Shown here: positions 1 through 8,299 of the stretch, in pieces
Layout of the letters: every line of letters starts with the position of its first letter
Numbering within the stretch: the first letter of the stretch is position 1
NCBI RefSeq assembly: GCF_014655295.1
Contig: NZ_BNBI01000019.1
Coordinates: 62,001-126,000, forward strand
DNA: 64,000 bases
Reading direction: 5' to 3'
From: Streptomyces fumanus
GTDB lineage: Bacteria > Actinomycetota > Actinomycetes > Streptomycetales > Streptomycetaceae
Position numbers and translations under genes: made by a program
Notes under the pieces: generated by a model
What the model was told of the DNA's origin: nothing
Seen by the model: the letters and a program-made list of their open reading frames with translations, nothing else
Database searches by the model: none

Positions 1-354
1 GCCGAGTGCGCGGGGCTGCTGTACCTGTGCCGGGAGCTGGACGGGCTGCCGATGTGCGGGGTGCTGGACGCGTCGGCGCGGATGGCCGAGCGGCTGACGC
101 TGGGCTACCGGGACGCGGTGGCCGTCGGCGACAGCGCGCTGGCCGCCGCGGGGACGCGGATGCGGGGGCACGAGTTCCACCGGACGGTGGTGGAGCCGGG
201 GGCCGGGGCGGCTCCGGCGTGGGGGGTGCGGGCGCCCGGGCGGCGCCTGGAAGGTTTCGTACAGCGCGGTGTGCACGCGAGTTATCTGCACACGCACTGG
301 GCGTCCCGGCCCGGTGTCGCCCGTCGGTTCGTGGAGAGGTGCCGGACGTCATGA
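1..354 (+). CDS. cobB: Cobyrinate a,c-diamide synthase, C-terminal end (partial)
   Basis: Partial gene entering from the left edge; the open frame begins at base 1 and stops at 352-354. The 117 residues look like the C-terminal glutamine-amidotransferase-like domain of CobB/CbiA, which amidates the a and c side chains of the corrin macrocycle using glutamine and ATP. Family-typical elements are RGHEFH near residue 56 and ASYLHTHW near residue 94, the histidine-containing end of the glutaminase domain. The stop overlaps the cobI start (ATGA at 351-354), so the two are translationally coupled. The N-terminal ATP-binding domain lies outside the window, so it cannot be told whether the gene is intact. 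Confidence 0.85.
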   Translation, partial: AECAGLLYLCRELDGLPMCGVLDASARMAERLTLGYRDAVAVGDSALAAAGTRMRGHEFHRTVVEPGAGAAPAWGVRAPGRRLEGFVQRGVHASYLHTHWASRPGVARRFVERCRTS

Positions 355-1082
355 ACAGCCATCTGGTCGGAGTCGGGGTGGGCCCCGGTGATCCGGAGCT
401 GGTGACCGTCAAGGGCGTCAACGCCCTGCGGGCGGCCGAGGTCGTCGTCGTCCCCGTGATGGACACCGGGGAGCGGGGGCGGGCGGAGGCGACCGTGCTG
501 CACTACGTGCCCGCCGAGAAGGTCGTCCGGGTGGTGTTCGCGCTGAACGAGCGGTCCGACCGGGCCCGGCGCGAGGCGGCCTGGGACGCGGCCGGCGAGC
601 GGGTGGCGGAGCTGCTGCGGGCGCACGGGCGGGTGGCGTTCGCGACCATCGGCGACCCGAACGTGTACTCGACGTTCACGTATCTCGCGCAGACCGTCGG
701 CGCCCTGGTGCCGGGCACCGTGGTGGAGACCGTGCCGGGCATCACCGCGATGCAGGACCTCGCGGCGCGGTCGGGGGCCGTGCTGACCGAGGGCACCGAG
801 CCGCTGACGCTGGTGCCGGTGACCGCGGGGGCGGCGGTGCTGAAGGAGGCGCTGAACGGGCCGGGGACGGTCGTGGCGTACAAGTTCGGGCGGCAGGCCG
901 CCGAGGTCGCCGAGGCGCTGCGGGAGACCGGGCGGCTGGCGGACGCGGTGTGGGGCTCGGCGCTGGGGCTGGCGGAGGAGTCGGTACGGCCGGCCGCCGA
1001 CCTCGACGGCGCCCCCCTGCCGTACCTGTCGACGCTGATCGCCCCGCCCCGGCGGGACGGCGGCCGGGGCGGCAAGCTGTGA
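351..1082 (+). CDS. cobI: Precorrin-2 C20-methyltransferase
   Basis: A 243-residue tetrapyrrole methylase that transfers a methyl group from S-adenosylmethionine to C20 of precorrin-2 (or cobalt-factor II). The N-terminal GVGVGPGDPE segment (residues 6-15) is the first SAM-binding loop of the family, and FATIGDPNVYST (about 101-112) and PGITAMQ (about 129-135) are the next conserved loops. Length is normal. The ATG at 351 is chosen because it overlaps the cobB stop; a longer reading of the same frame from base 6 would run through the amidotransferase in the wrong frame. It ends 29 bp from the convergent ZIP transporter gene. Confidence 0.9.
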   Translation: MNSHLVGVGVGPGDPELVTVKGVNALRAAEVVVVPVMDTGERGRAEATVLHYVPAEKVVRVVFALNERSDRARREAAWDAAGERVAELLRAHGRVAFATIGDPNVYSTFTYLAQTVGALVPGTVVETVPGITAMQDLAARSGAVLTEGTEPLTLVPVTAGAAVLKEALNGPGTVVAYKFGRQAAEVAEALRETGRLADAVWGSALGLAEESVRPAADLDGAPLPYLSTLIAPPRRDGGRGGKL

Positions 1083-1111
1083 CCGGCCGTACGGCGTGCG
1101 GTGCCGGGGTC

Positions 1112-1837
1112 TCATTCGGCGAGGCCGACCACCAGCCAGATGAAGCCCGCGCCCGCGATCGTGCACAGCAGCGTCGAGCGGGCCGGGTGCGCGTGGTGGG
1201 CCTCGGGCAGGATCTCGGCGGCGGCGAGGTAGAGCAGGACGCCGCCGAACAGGCCGAGGTACGCGCCGAGGGCCTGCTCCGGAAGGGTGAACAGCAGCGT
1301 GGAGGCCGCGCCGAGGACCGGCGCCACCGCGTCCGCGCCCAGCATGGCCAGGGCGCGGCGGCGGGCGTTGCCGTACAGGCTGGTCAGTGTGTAGGTGTTG
1401 AAGCCGTCGGCGAAGTCGTGGGCGATCACGGCGAGCGCGACGGCCAGGCCCATGCCCTCGCCGACCTGGAAGGCCGCGCCGATCGCCACGCCGTCCATGG
1501 CGCTGTGCCCGACCATCGCGGCGGCGGCCGTCAGGCCCACCTCCGGGGTGCGGGCGTGCTCGTCGGCGCCGTGCGCGGCCCGGCGGGCGGCGAGCAGGCG
1601 TTCGCCCAGATGGGCGAGGAGAAACCCGGCGACGAACAGCAGCAGCGCCTCCGGCACGCCGAACACCTCGTGGCCCGCCGCCTCCAGCGCCTCCGGCAGC
1701 AGGTCCAGGCCGACCACGCCCAGCATCAGCCCACCGGCCAGGCCCAGCACCAGATGGCGGCGGTCGGTCACCCGCTGTGCCGTCCAGCCGCCGGCCAGCG
1801 TCATCAGGAACGCGCCGAGCGCGACGAAGACCGCCAT
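1112..1837 (-). CDS. ZIP family divalent metal transporter
   Basis: A 241-residue integral membrane protein with about eight hydrophobic segments. Two ZIP-type metal-binding motifs are visible in the middle: GHSAMDG (about residue 110) and AHDFADG (about residue 139), the histidine/aspartate helices that line the metal path in ZupT-like transporters. ZIP proteins move zinc, iron, manganese or cobalt into the cytoplasm. Its position inside the cobalamin cluster, convergent to cobI and divergent from cobM, makes cobalt supply an attractive guess, but specificity cannot be read from the sequence. No Zur box was recognised upstream. Confidence 0.8.
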   Translation of the reverse strand: MAVFVALGAFLMTLAGGWTAQRVTDRRHLVLGLAGGLMLGVVGLDLLPEALEAAGHEVFGVPEALLLFVAGFLLAHLGERLLAARRAAHGADEHARTPEVGLTAAAAMVGHSAMDGVAIGAAFQVGEGMGLAVALAVIAHDFADGFNTYTLTSLYGNARRRALAMLGADAVAPVLGAASTLLFTLPEQALGAYLGLFGGVLLYLAAAEILPEAHHAHPARSTLLCTIAGAGFIWLVVGLAE

Positions 1838-2008
1838 GGGCTCTTGCTATCCGATCAGGGCCGGTTCACGCACATCCGGCGACGGCGGTACGGGCGGCCG
1901 GTGTGAGCCGTAGGTGAACCGTCCGTGAGCTGCCCGTGCGCCGTCCGGCGGGCGAGATGCCCACTTTTTCCCGCTTTTTTCCGTTCTTCAGGAGAGGACC
2001 GTATTCCC

Positions 2009-2824
2009 ATGGCCGATGCCCCCGGCAAGGTGACCTTCGTCGGTGCCGGCCCCGGCGCCGCCGACCTGCTGACGTTCCGTGCCGCGCGTGCCATCGCCGA
2101 GGCCGACGTGGTGATCTGGGCGGCCAGCCTGGTGCAGGCGGAGGTCCTGGCGCACGCGCGGACGGACGCGGAGGTCCTGGACTCGGCGACGATGTCGCTG
2201 GAGGACGTGGTCGCCGTCTACCAGCGGGCCCACCGGGACGGGCTGAAGGTGGCCCGGATCCACTCCGGCGACCCCGCGCTGTGGGGCGGCACGCAGGAGC
2301 AGCTCGACCGGTGCGCGGAGATCGGCGTGGCGACGGAGATCGTGCCGGGGGTGTCGTCGTTCTCGGCCGTGGCCGCGCTGGCCGGGCGGGAGCTGACCGT
2401 GCCCGAGGTCGCGCAGTCGGTGATCCTGACCCGGCTGGGCGGCGGCAAGACGCCGATGCCCCCCGGTGAGGAGGTCCGGGAGTTCGCCAAGCACGGCACC
2501 ACCATGGCCGTGTTCCTCTCGGCGGCGCGCAGCGGCCAGTTGGTGCGGGAGCTGCTGGAGGGCGGCTACCCGACGTCCACGCCGGTGGTCGTCGCCTACC
2601 AGGCGACCTGGCCGGAGGAGCTGGTGGTGCGGTGCACGATCGGCACGCTGGAGGAGACGGTCAAGGAGCACAAGCTGTGGAAGCACACGCTGTTCCTGGT
2701 CGGACCGGCCCTCGACGCGCACGGCACCCGCTCGCACCTGTACCACCCGGGGCACTTCCACGGCTTCCGCAAGGCCGACCCCGAGGCCCGCAGGGCGCTG
2801 CGCGAACGGGGTGCCAGCACATGA
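2009..2824 (+). CDS. cobM: Precorrin-4 C11-methyltransferase
   Basis: A 271-residue SAM-dependent methylase acting on C11 of precorrin-4. It begins with FVGAGPGAADLLT (about residues 9-21), the family SAM loop, and contains the conserved HSGDPALWGG segment (about residue 88) and PGVSSFSA (about residue 114). ATG 2009 is preferred because AGGAGAGG lies about 10-17 bases upstream; the frame extends further 5' to 1925 without a comparable start. It opens a string of five genes (cobM, cobL, cbiG-cobJ, cobH, cbiX) joined by 4-bp overlaps, and its own stop overlaps the cobL start at 2821-2824. No B12 riboswitch consensus was seen in the 170-bp gap before it. Confidence 0.92.
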   Translation: MADAPGKVTFVGAGPGAADLLTFRAARAIAEADVVIWAASLVQAEVLAHARTDAEVLDSATMSLEDVVAVYQRAHRDGLKVARIHSGDPALWGGTQEQLDRCAEIGVATEIVPGVSSFSAVAALAGRELTVPEVAQSVILTRLGGGKTPMPPGEEVREFAKHGTTMAVFLSAARSGQLVRELLEGGYPTSTPVVVAYQATWPEELVVRCTIGTLEETVKEHKLWKHTLFLVGPALDAHGTRSHLYHPGHFHGFRKADPEARRALRERGAST

Positions 2825-4053
2825 TCACGGTGGTGGGGACCGGCGTCGGTGCGCCGCCCGGCCCCGAGGTGACCGCCGGTGCCGAGCTGGTCGTCGGCGG
2901 GCGCCGGCACCTGGACGCGGCGCCGGTACCGGAGTCGGCCGAGCGGGTCGTGCTGGGGGCGCTGGCGCCCGCCCTGGACCGCATCGCGCGGTACGTGGCG
3001 CAGGGGCGGCGGGTGCTGGTGCTGGCCTCCGGGGACCCGGGGTTCTTCGGGATCGTGCGGGTGCTGGCGGAGCGGTTCGGGCCGGAGCGGCTCGACGTAC
3101 GGCCCGGGGTCTCCTCGGTGGCGGCGGCGTTCGCGCGGATCGGGCTGCCGTGGGACGACGCGGTGGTGGTCAGCGCGCACGGACGGGACCTGCGGACGGC
3201 GGTGAACGTGTGCCGGGCGCGGCCCAAGACGGCCGTGCTGACCGGGCCGGGCGCCGGGCCCGCCGAGCTGGGCGCCGCGCTGCGCCACGACGCCCGGACC
3301 CTGGTCGTCGCCTCCGCGCTGGGCTCGGCCGGCGAGCGGGTGGAGCGGGTGACGCCCGCCGAGGCCGCCGCCCGGGACTGGGGCCCCGCGGTGAGCGTGG
3401 TGCTCTGCCTGGCCGGGGAACGGGCGGTGGGCCCGGTGCGCACGCTCGCCGGAGCGGACCCCGGGCCGGCCGGCTGGGCGCTGCCCGAGGACGCCTTCGC
3501 CCACCGCGACTCGATGATCACCAAGTTCGAGGTGCGGGCCCTGGCGCTGGCCCGGCTCGGTCCCCGGCCCGGCGACCTGGTCTGGGACGTGGGCGCGGGC
3601 TCCGGGTCCGTCGCGGTGGAGTGCGCGAAGCTGGGCGCCGCCGCCGTCGCCGTGGAGAAGACCGCCGACGGCGCGGCCCGGGTCCGCGCCAACGCCGCCG
3701 CGCACGGCGTGGACGTACGGGTGGTGCGGGGGGCGGCGCCGGCGGCGCTGGACGGCCTGGACGACCCGGACGCCGTGTTCGTCGGCGGCGGCGGCCGGGA
3801 GCTGCCGGACATCGTCACGGCCTGCGCACGGCGCGCCCGGCGGGCGGTGGTGGTGGCCATGGCCGCCCTGGACCGGGTGCCGGTGGCCCGGCGGGCGCTG
3901 CTCGACGCCGGTCTGGAGTGCGACGGGGTGCTGCTCCAGTCGTCCCGGCTCGCGCCGCTGCCGGGGGACGTGACCCGGCTCGCGGCGGCCAACCCCGTTT
4001 TTCTGCTGTGGGGCCTGCGACCTCACGCCCGTACCGAAGGAGTTCTCCAGTGA
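2821..4053 (+). CDS. cobL: Precorrin-6Y C5,15-methyltransferase (decarboxylating)
   Basis: A 410-residue bifunctional enzyme that methylates C5 and C15 and decarboxylates the acetate side chain on ring C. The N-terminal half (about 1-200) is the CbiE-type tetrapyrrole methylase, with GTGVGAPPG at the start and LASGDPGFFG near residue 67. The C-terminal half (about 220-410) is the CbiT-type Rossmann methyltransferase, with DVGAGSGSVAVE near residue 257. The fused arrangement is the usual CobL form. Its start overlaps the cobM stop, and its stop overlaps the GTG of the next gene, so translation is probably coupled throughout. Confidence 0.92.
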   Translation: MITVVGTGVGAPPGPEVTAGAELVVGGRRHLDAAPVPESAERVVLGALAPALDRIARYVAQGRRVLVLASGDPGFFGIVRVLAERFGPERLDVRPGVSSVAAAFARIGLPWDDAVVVSAHGRDLRTAVNVCRARPKTAVLTGPGAGPAELGAALRHDARTLVVASALGSAGERVERVTPAEAAARDWGPAVSVVLCLAGERAVGPVRTLAGADPGPAGWALPEDAFAHRDSMITKFEVRALALARLGPRPGDLVWDVGAGSGSVAVECAKLGAAAVAVEKTADGAARVRANAAAHGVDVRVVRGAAPAALDGLDDPDAVFVGGGGRELPDIVTACARRARRAVVVAMAALDRVPVARRALLDAGLECDGVLLQSSRLAPLPGDVTRLAAANPVFLLWGLRPHARTEGVLQ

Positions 4054-5723
4054 TCGGCCTCATCTCCGCCACCGCGGCGGGAGCGGCGGCACGCGACCGG
4101 CTGGCCGCGGCGTGGCCGGACCGCGTCCGGGTCTACGGCGGTCCCGTCGCGGACGCCGTGCGGACCGCGTTCGCCGAGTGCGACCGGCTCGTCTGCTTCC
4201 TGGCCACGGGGGCCGTGGTCCGGCTGGTGGCGCCGCTGCTGGCGGACAAGCGGACCGACCCCGGCGTGGTCGCCGTCGACGAGGCCGGCCGGTTCGCCGT
4301 GGCGCTGCTCGGCGGGCACGGCGGCGGGGCCAACGACCTGGCCCGCGAGGTGGCCGGGGTGCTGGGCGCGGAGCCGGTGGTGACCACGGCGACCGACGCG
4401 GTGGGCCTGCCCGGTCTGGACACCCTCGGGCTGCCGGTGGAGGGCGCGGTCGCGGCGGTGTCGCGGGCGCTGCTGGACGGCGAACCGGTCGCGCTGCGCG
4501 CCGAGGTGCCCTGGCCGCTGCCGCCGCTGCCGGTCGCGGAGCGGGGGGCGTACGTGATCCGGGTGACCGACCGTGTGGTCGAGCCCGGCGAGCGGGAGGC
4601 CGTGCTGCGCCCGCCGACCCTGGTGGCCGGCGTCGGCGCCTCCCGGAACGCGCCCGCCGAGGAGATCCTCGCCCTGGTCGAGGGCGCCCTGCGGGAGGCG
4701 GGCCTGTCCCCCGCGTCCCTGGCGGAGCTGGCCACCGTGGACGCCAAGGCCGAGGAGCCCGGCATCGTCGCGGCGGCCGAGCGGCTCGGGGTGCCCCTGG
4801 TGACGTATCCGGCCGGGGAGCTGGCCCGGGTCGAGGTGCCGAACCCGTCGGAGGCGCCGCTCGCCGCCGTCGGTACGCCGTCCGTCGCCGAGGCGGCGGC
4901 GCTGCTGCGCGGCGGCGACCTGCTCGTGCCCAAGCGGAAGTCGGCCATGGCGACCTGCGCGGTGGTCCGGCGCCCGGGCCGCGGGCGGCTCGCGGTGGTC
5001 GGGCTCGGGCCCGGCGCCCGGGACCTGCTCACCCCCCGCGCCCGCGAGGAGCTGCGCCGCGCCTCGGTGCTGGTCGGCCTGGACCAGTACGTCGACCAGA
5101 TCCGCGATCTGCTGCGCCCGGGCACCCGGGTGCTGGAGTCGGGGCTCGGCGCCGAGGAGGAGCGGGCCCGCACCGCGGTCGCACAGGCCCGGCTGGGGCA
5201 CGCCGTCGCGCTGATCGGCAGCGGGGACGCGGGCGTGTACGCGATGGCCTCGCCGGCGCTGGCCGAGGCGTCCGACGACATCGACGTGGTCGGCGTGCCC
5301 GGGGTGACGGCGGCGCTGGCGGCCGGGGCGGTGCTCGGCGCGCCGCTCGGCCACGACCACGTCTCCATCAGCCTGTCCGACCTGCACACCCCGTGGGAGG
5401 TCATCGAACGGCGGGTGCGGGCGGCGGCCGAGGCGGACCTGGTGGTCACCTTCTACAACCCGCGCAGCCGGGGCCGGGACTGGCAGTTGCCCAAGGCCCT
5501 GGCGATCCTCGCGGAGCACCGGGAGCCGGCCACGCCGGTGGGGGTCGTGCGCAACGCCTCCCGCGCCGACGAGTCCCGCCTGCTGACCACCCTCGCGGCG
5601 CTGGACCCGGCCCGCGTGGACATGATGACGGTCGTGACGGTGGGCAACACCGCGACCCGTGAGATCGCGGGGCGCATGGTGACCCCGCGCGGCTACCGCT
5701 GGCAGGAGGAGACCGCCCGGTGA
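4050..5723 (+). CDS. cbiG-cobJ: Fusion: cobalt-precorrin-5A hydrolase / precorrin-3B C17-methyltransferase
   Basis: A 557-residue fusion. Residues 1 to about 305 match CbiG, which opens the delta-lactone of (cobalt-)precorrin-5A and releases acetaldehyde; LLGGHGGGANDLAR near residue 90 is typical. From about residue 312 a second SAM loop, VVGLGPGARDLLTPRA, starts the CobJ/CbiH methylase that methylates C17 with ring contraction, followed by IGSGDAGVYAMA and VTFYNPRSRGRDWQ. GTG 4050 is chosen because GAAGGAG lies 8-12 bases upstream and the codon overlaps the cobL stop. CbiG is normally associated with the early-cobalt (anaerobic) route, unlike the Cob-named neighbours, so the pathway type is ambiguous. 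Confidence 0.9.
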   Translation: MIGLISATAAGAAARDRLAAAWPDRVRVYGGPVADAVRTAFAECDRLVCFLATGAVVRLVAPLLADKRTDPGVVAVDEAGRFAVALLGGHGGGANDLAREVAGVLGAEPVVTTATDAVGLPGLDTLGLPVEGAVAAVSRALLDGEPVALRAEVPWPLPPLPVAERGAYVIRVTDRVVEPGEREAVLRPPTLVAGVGASRNAPAEEILALVEGALREAGLSPASLAELATVDAKAEEPGIVAAAERLGVPLVTYPAGELARVEVPNPSEAPLAAVGTPSVAEAAALLRGGDLLVPKRKSAMATCAVVRRPGRGRLAVVGLGPGARDLLTPRAREELRRASVLVGLDQYVDQIRDLLRPGTRVLESGLGAEEERARTAVAQARLGHAVALIGSGDAGVYAMASPALAEASDDIDVVGVPGVTAALAAGAVLGAPLGHDHVSISLSDLHTPWEVIERRVRAAAEADLVVTFYNPRSRGRDWQLPKALAILAEHREPATPVGVVRNASRADESRLLTTLAALDPARVDMMTVVTVGNTATREIAGRMVTPRGYRWQEETAR

Positions 5724-6304
5724 ACCGTGTCGTCCACCCCATCGAGCAGGAGTCCTACCGGCGGCTGCGCGCCCGCCTGGACACCTCCCGCTTCCCGCCG
5801 CTGACCCGGGCGGTGGTGGAGCGGGTCGTCCACTCCGCCGCCGACCTGGAGTACGCCACCGACCTCGTCATGGACGAGGGCGACCTGGTGAAGGCCCATG
5901 CCGCGCTGCACGCCGGGGCGCCGGTCGTCGTCGACGTGGAGATGGTCGGCGCCGGCATCACCCGCCGGGAGACCGTCTGCCGGTTGAAGGACGCCGTCGC
6001 CGGGCCGGGGCTGACCCGCTCGGCGCACGGGATGCGCCTGGCCTACCAGGAGGTCGGCCCCGGCGCGCTGTGGGTGATCGGCAACGCGCCCACCGCGCTG
6101 GAGGAACTGCTCACCCTCGACGCCGACCCCGCGCTCGTGATCGGGCTGCCGGTCGGCTTCGTCGGCGCGGTCGAGTCCAAGGCGGCGCTGCGGGAGAGCG
6201 GACTGCCCGCCGTGAGCAACGTGTCCGAGAAGGGCGGCTCCGCGGTGGCCGCCGCCGCGCTCAACGCCCTGCTGTACCACCCCACTTCCGAGGAGACCCT
6301 GTGA
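5720..6304 (+). CDS. cobH: Precorrin-8X methylmutase
   Basis: A 194-residue enzyme that moves the methyl group from C11 to C12, giving hydrogenobyrinic acid or its cobalt counterpart. The proposed catalytic histidine sits in RVVHSAADLEY (about residues 36-46). Further family signatures are VDVEMVGAGITRR (about residue 73) and GNAPTALEEL (about residue 121). GTG 5720 overlaps the stop of the preceding fusion gene (GTGA), and its own stop overlaps the GTG of cbiX at 6301. Length and motif order match the family, so the call is firm. Confidence 0.93.
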   Translation: MNRVVHPIEQESYRRLRARLDTSRFPPLTRAVVERVVHSAADLEYATDLVMDEGDLVKAHAALHAGAPVVVDVEMVGAGITRRETVCRLKDAVAGPGLTRSAHGMRLAYQEVGPGALWVIGNAPTALEELLTLDADPALVIGLPVGFVGAVESKAALRESGLPAVSNVSEKGGSAVAAAALNALLYHPTSEETL

Positions 6305-7224
6305 CCACCCCGCCCGCCCTGCTCATCGCCGGCCACGGCACCCGGGACGAGGCCGGAGCCGAGGCGTTCCGCGACTTCGTCCGGCGACTGGGCCGCCGCC
6401 ACCCCGCGCTGCCCGTCGCGGGCGGCTTCATCGAGCTGTCCCCGCCGCCGCTGGGCGACGCGGTGACCGAACTGGTGGAGCGGGGCGTGCGCCGGTTCGC
6501 CGCCGTGCCGCTGATGCTGGTCTCCGCCGGACACGCCAAGGGCGACATCCCGGCCGCGCTGGCCCGGGAGAAGGAACGCCACCCCGGCATCAGCTACACC
6601 TACGGCCGCCCGCTGGGCCCGCACCCGGCGCTGCTGCGCGTCCTGGACCGGCGCCTGGCGGAGGCCGTCGACCCGTCCTGGGACCCGGCCGAGGTGACCG
6701 TGCTGCTGGTCGGGCGCGGCTCGACCGACCCGGACGCCAACGCCGAGGTGTTCAAGGCGGCCCGGCTGCTGTGGGAGGGCCGCGGGTACGCGGGCGTCGA
6801 GACGGCGTTCGTGTCGCTGGCCCGGCCGGACGTGCCGAGCGGCCTGGACCGGTGCCTGACGCTGGGCGCCCGGCGGATCGTCGTCCTGCCGTACTTCCTG
6901 TTCACCGGCGTCCTGCCGGACCGGGTGCGGCTCCAGACCGAGGAGTGGGCCGCCGCCCACCCGGCCGCCGAGGTGCGCTCCGCCGACGTCATCGGGCCCG
7001 AGCCGGAGCTGCTGGACCTGGTGTGGGAGCGGTACGAGGAGGCCGTCAAGGGCGATCTGCGGATGAACTGCGACTCCTGCGTGTACCGGATCGCGCTGCC
7101 CGGCTTCGAGGACAAGGTGGGGCTGCCGCAGCAGCCGCACTTCCACCCGGACGACGACGGCCACCACCACCACGGGCACGGTCACGGGCACGGGCACGGG
7201 CACGCCCACTCCCATGCTCACTGA
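6301..7224 (+). CDS. cbiX: Sirohydrochlorin cobaltochelatase, long form with His-rich tail
   Basis: A 307-residue chelatase that would insert cobalt into sirohydrochlorin. It holds two repeated CbiX halves: the first starts with LLIAGHGTRDEAG (about residue 6), and the second begins near residue 135 with LLVGRGSTDPDAN. Near residue 258 is MNCDSCVYR, the Cys-X-X-Cys element seen in long CbiX proteins. The last 25 residues are dominated by His-Gly dipeptides, a likely metal-storage tail. Presence of CbiX argues for early cobalt insertion. Its 3' end overlaps the cobC-like gene by 11 bases in another frame. Confidence 0.9.
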   Translation: MTTPPALLIAGHGTRDEAGAEAFRDFVRRLGRRHPALPVAGGFIELSPPPLGDAVTELVERGVRRFAAVPLMLVSAGHAKGDIPAALAREKERHPGISYTYGRPLGPHPALLRVLDRRLAEAVDPSWDPAEVTVLLVGRGSTDPDANAEVFKAARLLWEGRGYAGVETAFVSLARPDVPSGLDRCLTLGARRIVVLPYFLFTGVLPDRVRLQTEEWAAAHPAAEVRSADVIGPEPELLDLVWERYEEAVKGDLRMNCDSCVYRIALPGFEDKVGLPQQPHFHPDDDGHHHHGHGHGHGHGHAHSHAH

Positions 7225-8275
7225 GGGCCCCGATCTGCGGCACCACGGCGACGCCGAGGTCCGCGACGACGGCTCGGCCCTGGTCGACCTCGCGGTCAAC
7301 GTCCGCGCGGACACGCCCCCGCCCTGGTTGCGCGAGCGGATCGCCCGCTCGCTGGGCTCCCTGGCCGCCTACCCGGACGGGCGGGCGGCCCGGGCGGCGG
7401 TGGCGGCCCGGCACGGGCTGCCGGTGGAGCGGGTGCTGCTGACGGCGGGCGCGGCGGAGGCGTTCGTGCTGCTGGCGCGGGCGCTGAAGGTGCGCCGGCC
7501 GGTCGTGGTGCACCCGCAGTTCACCGAGCCGGAGGCGGCGCTGCGGGACGCCGGGCACACCGTCGACCGGGTGCTGCTGCGGCCCGGGGACGGCTTCCGG
7601 CTCGACCCGGCGGCCGTCCCCGAGGGCGCCGACCTGGTGGTGGTCGGCAACCCGACCAACCCGACCTCCGTCCTGCACCCCGCCGAGGCGCTCACCGCGC
7701 TGGCCCGGCCCGGGCGGACGCTGGTGGTGGACGAGGCGTTCATGGACGCGGTGCCGGGCGAGCGGGAGGCCCTCGCCGGGCGCACGGACGTGCCCGGCCT
7801 GGTGGTGCTGCGCAGCCTCACCAAGACCTGGGGCCTGGCGGGGCTGCGCGTCGGCTATGTCCTCGCCGCCCCGGAGACGGTCGCGGAGCTGGCACGGGCC
7901 CAGCCGCTGTGGCCGGTGTCGACGCCCGCGCTGGTGGCGGCCGAGGCGTGCGTGGGGCCCCGGGCGCTGGCGGAGGCCGCGCACGCCGCCCACCGCGTCG
8001 CCGCGGACCGCGCCCACCTGGTGGCCGGGCTCGCCGGGCTGGCCGGTGCCGGGGTGCGGGTGGTGACACCGGCCGAGGGTCCGTTCGTACTGGTCCGGTT
8101 GCCGGACGCGGCCGCCGTACGGCACCGGCTGCGCGCCCTGGGGTACGCGGTGCGGCGCGGCGACACCTTCCCGGGGCTCGGGCCGCGGTGGCTGCGGCTG
8201 GCGGTACGGGACCGGGCGACGACGGACGGGTTCCTGGCGGCACTGCGGCGGGCGGTGACCGAAACCGCCGGGTGA
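7214..8275 (+). CDS. cobC: CobC-like aminotransferase / L-threonine-phosphate decarboxylase
   Basis: A 353-residue fold-type I PLP enzyme. The PLP lysine lies in SLTKTWGLAGLRVGY (about residues 201-215), preceded by VVGNPTNPTS (about residue 141) and the cofactor-contacting VVDEAFMD (about residue 174). Members in cobalamin clusters decarboxylate threonine phosphate to the (R)-1-amino-2-propanol phosphate linker of the nucleotide loop; histidinol-phosphate aminotransferases are close relatives. Location directly after cbiX, with the ATG inside the cbiX 3' end, supports the cobalamin role. No terminator was recognised before the convergent surface-protein gene 24 bp downstream. Confidence 0.82.
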   Translation: MLTEGPDLRHHGDAEVRDDGSALVDLAVNVRADTPPPWLRERIARSLGSLAAYPDGRAARAAVAARHGLPVERVLLTAGAAEAFVLLARALKVRRPVVVHPQFTEPEAALRDAGHTVDRVLLRPGDGFRLDPAAVPEGADLVVVGNPTNPTSVLHPAEALTALARPGRTLVVDEAFMDAVPGEREALAGRTDVPGLVVLRSLTKTWGLAGLRVGYVLAAPETVAELARAQPLWPVSTPALVAAEACVGPRALAEAAHAAHRVAADRAHLVAGLAGLAGAGVRVVTPAEGPFVLVRLPDAAAVRHRLRALGYAVRRGDTFPGLGPRWLRLAVRDRATTDGFLAALRRAVTETAG

Positions 8276-8299
8276 GCCGGGAGAGGCGGGTCAGCCGGG

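Noticed and set aside
1838..2008. Cobalamin riboswitch before cobM
   Set aside because: The gap is only 170 bp, and I found no B12-box consensus or matching stems.
2466..5723. Very long plus-strand reading frame of 1085 codons across cobM-cobL
   Set aside because: Only its 3' part (from 4050) is the real cbiG-cobJ gene; the rest is a GC-rich shadow of cobM and cobL with arginine/alanine-rich nonsense.
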